The translations under genes and the position numbers were made by a program. Source: CAZHCA01 sp964530825 (lineage in GTDB: Bacteria; Bacteroidota; Bacteroidia; Chitinophagales; Saprospiraceae). From it: DNA of 45,593 nucleotides. Shown piece by piece: positions 24,364-31,470 of this stretch (position 1 is the first letter of the stretch; each line of letters opens with the position of its first letter). The DNA lies in NCBI GenBank assembly GCA_964530825.1, contig CAZHCA010000035.1, positions 1 through 45,593 of the forward strand, written 5' to 3'. The notes beneath the pieces were generated by a model. That model had not been told where the DNA came from, did not search any database, and worked only from the letters and a program-made list of their open reading frames with translations.

Positions 24364-24771
24364 TTAGTCGCATTTGACGGTATTGCATCGCCGGCAATAG
24401 CGGAAATTCACCATATGGGTGATAGCCAGGGATAGGGAGCCGGCGTACATTAGCCATTTTTGTTCTTGCAGCCCGTACATTTCGACCATCAATCCCGCAG
24501 CGAAGACCAGCCAAAAAATCCAAAATAAAAAGCGAATACCTCGGTGGGTGGTGTATTTTGCGGCATACCAAACGGCAATTAAGCTTAATGCGAGGAAAAC
24601 CCAATCCAGCAGTCCCCACCATGAATGCTCGTGGTGGGAGCGCGCAGTTGCCTCCAGTGCTGGCATCGTCAAAAAAAGCAGTGGGGTGGCCATGCAATGA
24701 ACCATACATAACACACTGACCATAGCGCCGGAAAGATCGACCGTCCCTTGATATTTGCTCAGCTGCTTCAT
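24364..24771 (-). CDS. MerC-domain membrane protein
   Basis: A 135-residue membrane protein with four helices and the MerC motif LCMVHCMATPLL (Cys-x3-His-Cys in helix 1), plus a C-terminal CRRCNTVKC. MerC proteins are known as mercuric-ion importers, but MerC-domain proteins beside Fur-family genes in Bacteroidota are better explained as zinc-related. Mercury resistance is unlikely here because merA, merP, merT and merR are absent. Its start overlaps the cupin stop by one base (TAATG), showing tight translational coupling within the operon. Confidence 0.8.
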   Translation of the reverse strand: MKQLSKYQGTVDLSGAMVSVLCMVHCMATPLLFLTMPALEATARSHHEHSWWGLLDWVFLALSLIAVWYAAKYTTHRGIRFLFWIFWLVFAAGLMVEMYGLQEQKWLMYAGSLSLAITHMVNFRYCRRCNTVKCD

Positions 24772-25502
24772 TAGATTCTTTTTTTGAATGCCACTACTAG
24801 AAAATGCGCTTCGTTTTCGCCGGTATTTTCCAGTGCATGAGTACAGGCCTCGTGCCAGTGAAGGTCCCCTTGGCGAAAGGATTTTTCAGTGGGCTCGACC
24901 TTATCCGATTCGTACCTAATCTGGTAATCGGAAAGCGAATAGACCAGGCGATGGACACCCGAATGCTGCGGAACAAGGGCGCTGGGCGGTAGCTTAACCT
25001 CAGTTACCCTAAACGATTCATTATCGAGGCGTACGGTCGCATATTCCTGAGCCACCGCATTGATATCTTCTTGTAGCGATTCGTTGCCGCAATCGGGCAT
25101 TTGCTGGCTTTTTTTGACAAACGCCAACCATTCTGCTTTAGTGTCGCCGTTGTTCTGTGCTGAATGTTGCCCTGCTTCGTGGGCGTGCACGTCGCCGGCC
25201 TTCCAGGTTTTCAAACCTTGGTCTTGACCTTTTTCTTCCCATAAAATGGTGTAATCGGTCAGGGAATAAATGACACGATCCTGGCCTACGTGCGGAGTCA
25301 GAGCTTCACCAGGCGCCAAGCTGACTTTTACCACTTTGACGTAGTCGTTGGCAAATATTTCTTTGGGTTCGACCTCTCGGCTTTGCGTAGTTTCGACGGC
25401 GGTCGCTTCCTGCCCGTTGTCTGGACCTCTGCTGTCGCATGCCGAAATCAGTAAGGTGTAACTGATGCAAAACAGGACGGTAAATACATTTGCTTTTCTC
25501 AT
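24771..25502 (-). CDS. duplicated-cupin periplasmic lipoprotein
   Basis: A 243-residue lipoprotein (lipobox LISAC, Cys22) made of two homologous halves, about 48-131 and 153-241. Each half has the pattern AL-x-P-H...RxxYSLxDYxIxxE...GDxHxHEAxxHxxxN (PHVGQDRVIYS / PQHSGVHRLVYS; DVHAHEAGQH / DLHWHEACTH). This is a bicupin with histidine-rich sites in both halves, suited to binding a divalent metal. It overlaps the stop of the preceding permease by 4 bp (ATGA) and the next gene by one base. A role in periplasmic metal capture is inferred; no enzymatic function is evident. Confidence 0.7.
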   Translation of the reverse strand: MRKANVFTVLFCISYTLLISACDSRGPDNGQEATAVETTQSREVEPKEIFANDYVKVVKVSLAPGEALTPHVGQDRVIYSLTDYTILWEEKGQDQGLKTWKAGDVHAHEAGQHSAQNNGDTKAEWLAFVKKSQQMPDCGNESLQEDINAVAQEYATVRLDNESFRVTEVKLPPSALVPQHSGVHRLVYSLSDYQIRYESDKVEPTEKSFRQGDLHWHEACTHALENTGENEAHFLVVAFKKRI

Positions 25503-26815
25503 TTTATCAACGTTTGGTTGTAGGCGGCGTACTTTTCTTTATCTACCTCAATTCCTTGCCAGGTATCCAGTATCATTGCCCGTAGCTGCTTGTCAATTAA
25601 GGTCTGGACCTCCGTTCGGTAGATCCGGTAATCATTGTAGTGAACCCCAGCAGCCCTATTCAATTGGTTTTGGAAAAAAGTAACGGGGTTAAACCAGTAG
25701 CTCGCTTGTATGAGGTGGTTTTTAGCACTATTACTGGCTTCTATTTCGGTAAAGCTTTTTTTTGTCAATTCATTGGCCAGAGCAGCAGTTGAACGGTTTC
25801 TTGCCAAATTGCGCCGGGTGCTATCCGCAGCCACTGGGCTATTGACGATCTCGGGGAATAACACGTTGAGCTGTTCTTGAATGACCGTATCCGGTTGATT
25901 GTATAGTTGGTCTCTTTCTTCCCGGGTGGCGTCGATATAATCCGTCATGAGGTTGGCCGGGTACTGGGTGCTGACCCATTGGTGTACCGCCGCCGGAACG
26001 ATAAAGGCGAAAAATAACCATACACCCATCATTTTCAAGGTGTTGGTGATGCTGCTCTTCCCGTAGGCCAATATCAGCGTAAAGGCGACTAACCACAGGG
26101 CGCCATAGCTAAGAGTCATTAGCAGAATTGGCCAAAAAGCGGCATTAGCCGACCTTAAAACAGGCGTTAGCAATGCGCCATAGAGGAACAAGCTAACAAC
26201 CACAAGCAGGGCGAGCGCTGCATAAAACCCTATCCGGGCGAATAGCCAAGGTCGCTCGGTTCCGGTTTGGGTATAAATTAAAGGTAAAAACCCTGCATCC
26301 GCTTCGGCACCTTTGATATCGTACATCCAAATCAAAAGCAATAGCGGTAGGAGGTACAAAACGGAAAAAGAAAAATCTAACGTTCCCGACTGCAATCGCT
26401 CCGGATTGGCAATTTCTTCCGCCATATCGGCATCAAGCGGACTGCTTAGAAAGGTTACGCGCTTATAAAAGCCATATTGTTCTGCTTGACCAATGTTGTA
26501 CACCATGGCCGGGTTAGGCACTTTAAAGTGATATACCGGCGTATTCCAAACCGCCCAGAAGGGAGTGGTTACATCAATCCAGGGTCGGCCTTGCGGTCCT
26601 TTGTCTCCCTTATCAAAATAGGCGAAAACTTCGCGTTGTTGCCGGGTGATCTGTTCATTAATTTTCTCTATTTCCACAACCTGCTTTTGGTAGAGAATAG
26701 CCCCGTTATGTAGGCCGTATAGGCTGGCAATAACAAAAAGTACCAAGGCCAATACTTTAAAGGGGCTGCGGACAAAGTGTTTCCATTCATATAACAGAAT
26801 AGTCAGGGTACTCAT
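25499..26815 (-). CDS. ABC-2 type permease, DUF3526-like (second permease)
   Basis: A 438-residue integral membrane protein: an N-terminal helix (LALVLFVIASLYG), a large periplasmic loop (about residues 40-165), five helices between about 170 and 290, and a second soluble region ending in VDKEKYAAYNQTLIK. The DxKGAEADxGxLPL stretch in the first cytoplasmic loop resembles the coupling region of its partner. It overlaps the first permease by 4 bp and the cupin by 4 bp. Together with the other permease and the ATPase, it should form a heterodimeric ABC-2 transporter, as in NosFY/NatAB-type systems. Confidence 0.8.
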   Translation of the reverse strand: MSTLTILLYEWKHFVRSPFKVLALVLFVIASLYGLHNGAILYQKQVVEIEKINEQITRQQREVFAYFDKGDKGPQGRPWIDVTTPFWAVWNTPVYHFKVPNPAMVYNIGQAEQYGFYKRVTFLSSPLDADMAEEIANPERLQSGTLDFSFSVLYLLPLLLLIWMYDIKGAEADAGFLPLIYTQTGTERPWLFARIGFYAALALLVVVSLFLYGALLTPVLRSANAAFWPILLMTLSYGALWLVAFTLILAYGKSSITNTLKMMGVWLFFAFIVPAAVHQWVSTQYPANLMTDYIDATREERDQLYNQPDTVIQEQLNVLFPEIVNSPVAADSTRRNLARNRSTAALANELTKKSFTEIEASNSAKNHLIQASYWFNPVTFFQNQLNRAAGVHYNDYRIYRTEVQTLIDKQLRAMILDTWQGIEVDKEKYAAYNQTLIK

Positions 26816-28221
26816 AACAACTCCATTTTAGCAGCGGCAAAAAAGAGGAGGCCCAAAGTAAGCAGACACCAAAACAGCAGCACGACCAGATCCAGGAGAT
26901 AGTGTTTTCCCATAACTTGCAGGGAAATCGGTTCGTAGGTGTAATCCGGTACGGATCGGAAAAAGGCATTATCCGCTTTCCAACCCCAGTCGCCCGTTTT
27001 GGAGCCCCCATAGGCATGCTCGTCGTTGAGTGTCTTGATAAAAGCCCTCCGGTAGTTTTCTACCTGCACCAGAAACGCCTGGTGGTGTAAATTGTCGGAG
27101 CCCGCAAAGCCCATACTGGCGTTTTGGAGAGCGATGAAAGGTGCAATCCATCCGCCCAGCTGCAAACTTTGTTTTTGCTGTGCGAACACCTCCCGCATTT
27201 TCCCAAAGTGTTTGTCCCACACTTGGTTGCCGTATTCTTCGTCGGCTTGCATCCGGATGCCATCAAAATTGATAGGCAATTGCGAAAGGCTATCAACACC
27301 GTATTCGGACAGGACCCGTTGCTCCAAGGCTTTACCGCGCTCATCGGCAGGGTTATGCCCGTCTAGCCCCTGGGCGCGATCTTCCCGCATGGCTAACTTA
27401 AATTCGTTTCTGCTCGGTAAGGGATGCCATTTTTCTACATTGCTCAGGAAAATATTGGGTAGAAAGACGGTCCAAAGCATCCAGATGCCCAACATGGCCG
27501 TAAGGGCTGCCGTAGGACGCTGCCAGCGAGCGGAAAAAAATACGGTCAAACCGGTAATAATGAAATAGTAAAGACTATACGATAGCAACAGCAGCAGGGT
27601 ACGCATCAGGGCATCGCCGTCCAGGCTTCGGATGTTTAATAAGCTGTAAACAACGACTACTAATGCGAGAAGGGATACGCCGTACAGCCATACGGCAAGA
27701 GTTTTTCCCAGCAGGACGTGCACCGGCCGGGCACCTTGTAAAACCAATAACTTTAATCGGCTGCTTTGTTTTTCGCTGCTGACAGAACTAAACCCCAAGA
27801 ACAAAAGCAAGAGCGGTACGATGTATTTTAGCAGCAAGCTACTTTTGAGCTTGCCAAAGCGGGAAATGGCCTGCATTTGCGAAGCCTCGGAGTGGACCAT
27901 CTCGTTCTGTACATGACCTTCTATCCGCAGCACATTACCCGTTATACTGTAAATGCCTTCATCTAAACCGGCAAGTAGCTGGGTAGGCTTAAACACATAG
28001 GTGCCGAAGTGTGCGGCGCTGTGTGGGTTCATCGCCTCAATGTTTTCCCACTGCGCCCGCAAATGGTCCTTGGCCGCCTGATATACCGATAATTGCTTTC
28101 GGTGTTGGTAGTTTCCCAATAAGATAGATGCAGCTAGTATGAATACAAAGGCGGTGGTCAATCCAATTAACAACCGGGTGCGCCCCAGGTACTGCCACTC
28201 GTTTTTGATGATTTGCCACAT
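26812..28221 (-). CDS. ABC-2 type permease, DUF3526-like (first permease)
   Basis: A 469-residue integral membrane protein beginning MWQIIKNEWQYLGRTRLLIG, with an N-terminal helix, a periplasmic loop (about 45-125), helices between about 130 and 265, a second loop and a final helix pair (LLDLVVLLFWCLLTLGLLFFAA). SEKQSSRLKLLVLQGARP is the coupling-helix region expected next to the ATPase. It ends overlapping the second permease and starts 4 bp after the ATPase stop. Paired DUF3526 permeases with one ATPase occur beside TonB receptors in Bacteroidota. The substrate is unknown; metal-lipoprotein or chelate handling is suggested by the operon. Confidence 0.8.
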   Translation of the reverse strand: MWQIIKNEWQYLGRTRLLIGLTTAFVFILAASILLGNYQHRKQLSVYQAAKDHLRAQWENIEAMNPHSAAHFGTYVFKPTQLLAGLDEGIYSITGNVLRIEGHVQNEMVHSEASQMQAISRFGKLKSSLLLKYIVPLLLLFLGFSSVSSEKQSSRLKLLVLQGARPVHVLLGKTLAVWLYGVSLLALVVVVYSLLNIRSLDGDALMRTLLLLLSYSLYYFIITGLTVFFSARWQRPTAALTAMLGIWMLWTVFLPNIFLSNVEKWHPLPSRNEFKLAMREDRAQGLDGHNPADERGKALEQRVLSEYGVDSLSQLPINFDGIRMQADEEYGNQVWDKHFGKMREVFAQQKQSLQLGGWIAPFIALQNASMGFAGSDNLHHQAFLVQVENYRRAFIKTLNDEHAYGGSKTGDWGWKADNAFFRSVPDYTYEPISLQVMGKHYLLDLVVLLFWCLLTLGLLFFAAAKMELL

Positions 28222-28225
28222 AGAA

Positions 28226-28927
28226 TTAGTTTTGCATATAATTCAAATACAATTGCTCCAACTCATTAGCTGTTACAGCCTCACTACGCATTTCATGTAC
28301 TAGCGCTCCCTGTCGCAAGATGCCGATGCGATGACATACCTCCCGAACCCGGAAAATATCATGCGATGCCATCAGGATGGTGGCGCCCTCCTCAACTAGT
28401 TTTCGCAGCAATCCAGCCAGCTCATTACTCGCCACCGGATCAAGACCGCTGGCGGGTTCGTCCAACAGGTATACCTTGGCTTTTTTGGCATAAGCAATGG
28501 CAATGCCTACCTTTTGCCGCATACCTTTTGAATAACCAGCTACGCGTTGCGTAAATGCCTCCTTCTGTAATCCGCAAGTGCTCAAATACTTTTCCAACTC
28601 CGGCCGCGGATAACGGAGCCCGGCCAGCCGGCTGAAGTAGTCCAGGTTTTCCAAGCCCGACAAATGGGCGTAGAGGGTTACATTTTCGGGGATGTACCCC
28701 ATAAACCGGCGGGCTGCTGATGCATTCCGCCCAACATCAATATCCTGTACCCGTACCGAACCAGAGTCGGGTTGCAAAAACCCGAGCAACAGATGAATGG
28801 TCGTAGATTTTCCAGCACCGTTAGCGCCCAGCAAACCCAGAATTTCTCCTTCTTCTACTGCTAGGGTCAAATTTTGGACCGCAACCTGGCCCTTAAATGA
28901 TTTGTTCACTTGGTTGAGTCGTATCAT
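28226..28927 (-). CDS. ABC transporter ATPase
   Basis: A 233-residue cytoplasmic nucleotide-binding subunit with Walker A GANGAGKST (34-42), signature YSKGMRQK, Walker B VYLLDEPASGLD and switch histidine ASHD. It resembles the CcmA/NosF class that pairs with ABC-2 permeases. It is the first gene of the operon and starts 80 bp from the divergent Fur-family gene, so its promoter must share the intergenic operator. It drives the two DUF3526-type permeases immediately downstream. Confidence 0.93.
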   Translation of the reverse strand: MIRLNQVNKSFKGQVAVQNLTLAVEEGEILGLLGANGAGKSTTIHLLLGFLQPDSGSVRVQDIDVGRNASAARRFMGYIPENVTLYAHLSGLENLDYFSRLAGLRYPRPELEKYLSTCGLQKEAFTQRVAGYSKGMRQKVGIAIAYAKKAKVYLLDEPASGLDPVASNELAGLLRKLVEEGATILMASHDIFRVREVCHRIGILRQGALVHEMRSEAVTANELEQLYLNYMQN

Positions 28928-28983
28928 TGTAACGGATTAGGTTAAAGCAACTTGTTTAGCAAATATAAGCGAATAACTTGTTT

Positions 28984-29000
28984 TTGCAACTTGGTTGCGA
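28984..29000. promoter_or_regulatory. 7-3-7 palindrome, predicted Zur operator in divergent promoter
   Basis: TTGCAAC-TTG-GTTGCGA: arms match at 6 of 7 pairs around a 3-bp centre. It ends 7 bp before the regulator start at 29008 and lies 57 bp from the ABC operon start, well placed to control both. AACTTG recurs at about 28950, 28975 and 28988. The TTGCAAC/GTTGCAA arms resemble Zur sites as I recall them for this phylum. Confidence 0.5.
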
Positions 29001-29007
29001 TAAATTT

Positions 29008-29394
29008 ATGCACATGGGAATTGTCAGAAAAACTAAAGCAGTAAAGATTTTGCTGCGCCAATTCGAGCAACAAGATGAGGCCGTCTCGGTAGTAGACTTG
29101 GTGGAACAGTTAAAGGGAGAGATGAATAAAACGACGGTTTATCGGATTCTGGACAGGCTAGAGTCTGATGGTATTGTTCATTCCTTCAATGACAAAGACG
29201 GATTGAAATGGTATGCAAAATGCACAGGTTGTTCAACGGGGCATCATACCGACGCCCATCCGCATTTTCAGTGTCGCGACTGTGGGAAGATCGAATGTAT
29301 AGCAGTGGATATTACTATACCTGCGCTTCAAAGCCACCAGATCGAATCTGCCGAGGTGCTGTTAATTGGCAAGTGTAACCAGTGCACAAGTTAG
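29008..29394 (+). CDS. zur: Fur-family metal regulator, probably Zur
   Basis: Start 29008 (MHMGIVRKTKAVKILLRQF) or 29014; longer reading to 28978 would run through the palindrome at 28984-29000. About 128 residues: winged helix (AVSVVDLVEQLKG...NKTTVYRILDRLESDGIV, the Fur DNA-recognition motif), then a dimerisation domain with HHTDAHPHFQC metal ligands and two CxxC zinc pairs (CRDC, CNQC). The motif set fits Fur, Zur or PerR. Zur is favoured because the divergent operon encodes His/Cys-rich periplasmic proteins and MerC but no iron genes, and because of the TTGCAAC palindrome. Metal specificity is inference. Confidence 0.8.
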   Translation: MHMGIVRKTKAVKILLRQFEQQDEAVSVVDLVEQLKGEMNKTTVYRILDRLESDGIVHSFNDKDGLKWYAKCTGCSTGHHTDAHPHFQCRDCGKIECIAVDITIPALQSHQIESAEVLLIGKCNQCTS

Positions 29395-29421
29395 ATGGAA
29401 TACTACATTTGACAGGCGTCT

Positions 29422-29715
29422 TCAACGGCCTGCCAATGGCGTTCCTAGCAGTCCCACCGCTAATTCCATCCAGATGAGTAGGAAGAGCAAAGCCCATATC
29501 GCCAGGCCTGCGATCCGGTACGCTCGCCGGGGAATGTAGCGCAGTACCCCTTCCACCCCGAGAGCGACAGTCATCAATAGGCCGGTAGCAACCAGGAAAT
29601 CAAAGGCCGTCCAGCAGACTTCATCGGTAAATTGCATGGCGAAAAAGGGTACGAGTAACAATGCAGTAACTACAGCCAGTAATAGGATAGGTCTTTGCAA
29701 AGAGGAGTTAATCAC
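29422..29715 (-). CDS. small membrane protein, three helices
   Basis: A 97-residue hydrophobic protein (MINSSLQRPILLLAVVTALLLVPFFAMQFTD start) with helices at about 9-26, 37-53 and 68-90. It is convergent with the Fur-family gene and precedes nothing obvious; 74 bp upstream lies the DUF6090 gene in the same direction. I do not recognise a family. Confidence 0.6.
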   Translation of the reverse strand: MINSSLQRPILLLAVVTALLLVPFFAMQFTDEVCWTAFDFLVATGLLMTVALGVEGVLRYIPRRAYRIAGLAIWALLFLLIWMELAVGLLGTPLAGR

Positions 29716-29789
29716 GAAACGGCAATTTGCTTAGATTTACTCAAACATCAGGTGAAATACCGGTGCGGTTGTAGTTTAGCTGAGTCTTT

Positions 29790-30404
29790 TTACTCCGGTT
29801 TATGCTCCAAATGTCTTTCCAAGAACTTCTCATGCCGCTCTAAAATGGAAGACTCGGTATCGATCAGGTCTTCCAAAAGCCAAATGAAGTTTTGCTTTAC
29901 AAGCGCATCCTTGCTGTTCATGTTTGCGTACACAAATTCAATCATTTTGTTTAACTTATTGTCCATGAGTTTCTTGTATTCGTCAATGTCGGTCAGGATG
30001 GATATGGTGCGGTAGTCAATCAGCTCCATCTTGGCATTGAGGAAGGATCGCCAGGCCGTATTTTTGATCCCTGGCACCTGGAAACCGCTGTTCCGGCTTA
30101 TGGTTTCTGCTATGCTGACGGTGTCGTTGTCGAGGTAGGCATAAACGGTATCAATTAAGGACAGTTGAAGCGGAATGACTTCCTCCATATCGGTTTTGTT
30201 CTCTGCTAACTCTGTTTCAATCGCGATTAAAACCCGGTCGACGAAGCGCTGGTTGTTGATACTGGTCTGCCAATTGTTGATGAAAAGCGCAATGAGAATA
30301 CCTATTACTACCAAGGTGATCTCCCCGATGGCATACAGCGCATAACGTTGAAACTTTTCGTCCTGTAACATTTGTTGACGGCTTTTGCGGAAAAAACGAT
30401 TCAT
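29790..30404 (-). CDS. DUF6090 family membrane protein
   Basis: A 204-residue protein with the DUF6090 hallmark N-terminus: FRKSRQQMLQDEKFQRYALYAIGEI followed by the helix LVVIGILIALFINNW. The rest is a predicted periplasmic helical domain ending EKFLERHLEHKPE. DUF6090 proteins are very numerous in Bacteroidota; their function is not known. No partner gene can be defined; its upstream neighbour is a broken carboxypeptidase-like gene. Confidence 0.85.
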   Translation of the reverse strand: MNRFFRKSRQQMLQDEKFQRYALYAIGEITLVVIGILIALFINNWQTSINNQRFVDRVLIAIETELAENKTDMEEVIPLQLSLIDTVYAYLDNDTVSIAETISRNSGFQVPGIKNTAWRSFLNAKMELIDYRTISILTDIDEYKKLMDNKLNKMIEFVYANMNSKDALVKQNFIWLLEDLIDTESSILERHEKFLERHLEHKPE

Positions 30405-30496
30405 GCATAGAATGGTATTATCAGCGAAAGGGATTTCCCAAAAAATGGTTGAGCAAGATAGTCAGTTTTTTACATCCTCTCAGAAACCGAAATTGG

Positions 30497-31222
30497 CTAC
30501 CCAGTTTTTGCTCTTTGGCTCACCTCCCCAAAAACGATGGGTGGCCCCAGCAAGCTGGACGAAAAATGGATAGACTCCTCCCCGTAGTCTTCGATCCATT
30601 CCAGTGAAATGATAAAGTCATTTTGTACCACAATATTGTAGGGAGGGTAAGATCGACGGTGAGCAGTTCCTCCGGATCGGTGAAGGTGACGATGATATTT
30701 TCCTGCAGCGAATTAGAATCGGGCCGCCAGTCAAAAGGGATGTAAATGTTGAGCCGGAACCGTACCTGTTCGTAGGGGTTATCGGTAATGTACACGTAGA
30801 ATGTTTTGAGTTCTGTATTGCGCTTCTTGATTTTGATCAGGGAGCCTCCAGCTTATTGCCATCTTCTTTACCGCCCAATTGAAGCACCACCTTTGTCGAG
30901 GTCGTTTTGCTACTTACTGTCTTGCTTTTGCGAAACGGTCATCTGCTGCTCCTTCTCCTGGATAGCGATCCGTCGGGGGCATAGCCCAGCATAGAAAACA
31001 GCACCTCCCGGTCCTGATAGCCACCGGTTATGGCGAGTTGGAAGGCGCCATTTGCATCCGAAACGTTACCGATACCTGCTCCCGGTATGCCAATGTTGAC
31101 GTAGGGTAGGGGGTGCGCGTGGTGCCGTCGATGACGATTCCTCGTAGAGCAGCCTGCCCTTGTAAGACTGGTGATAAATTTAATAGACACAGCAATGACA
31201 AGGAGAATCGTAATGTTTTCAT
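30497..31222 (-). pseudogene. carboxypeptidase-like regulatory-domain protein, several frameshifts
   Basis: Minus-strand ATG 31222 gives signal MKTLRFSLSLLCLLNLSPVLQGQ, then LRGIVIDGTTRTP. A shift near 31100 continues as PYVNIGIPGAGIGNVSDANGAF... VLFSMLGY, the CarboxypepD-like fold. After further shifts near 30975 and around 30830-30900, the frame ELKTFYVYITDNPYEQVRFRLNIYIPFDW opens, and a last shift near 30645 gives YNIVVQNDFIISLEWIEDYG. These segments together reconstruct one exported protein of about 240 residues. At least three frameshifts make it a pseudogene. Confidence 0.75.
31110..31130. repeat. 21-bp exact repeat, copy 1
   Basis: The 21 bases starting GGGGTGCGCGTGG and ending TGCCGTCG recur exactly, in the same orientation, at 38719-38739; the 12-base core GGGTGCGCGTGG also recurs at 44047-44058. 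Both 21-bp copies lie inside pseudogenes. Confidence 0.7.
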
Positions 31223-31449
31223 GACTATATTTTCAAACATAGGTTGATTTCTGAAGTATATACAAAACAGCTACAAGCAATTTCCTTCCTTCTTTAAGCC
31301 AAATGCCGGAGAAAAACCGATAAAAGTTTATTAGAACGGATCAGGGGTACGGCATAACCAAATTTCAGACAAAACCCAAGTCGGTCTTGCCAAAAAATTA
31401 ACACGATTCTGATAGTGAAGTACAGGGCATATTTTATCTTCGACTTGTT

Positions 31450-31467
31450 TTTAATTAGTCTAAATAA
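31450..31467. promoter_or_regulatory. 18-bp iron-type operator before xusA
   Basis: TTTAATTAGTCTAAATAA is the exact reverse complement of 22975-22992. It ends 3 bp before the GTG start of the receptor gene, so the leader must be very short or the start lies slightly downstream. Confidence 0.6.
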
Positions 31468-31470
31468 TAA

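Noticed and set aside
24293..24709. Minus-strand 138-residue frame overlapping the MerC gene
   Set aside because: It shares bases with the MerC-domain protein in another frame; the latter has the motif, helices and coupled start.
24364..24771. MerC-domain gene as part of a mercury-resistance operon
   Set aside because: No merA, merP, merT or merR is nearby, and the operon is divergent from a Fur-family gene; zinc-type handling fits better.
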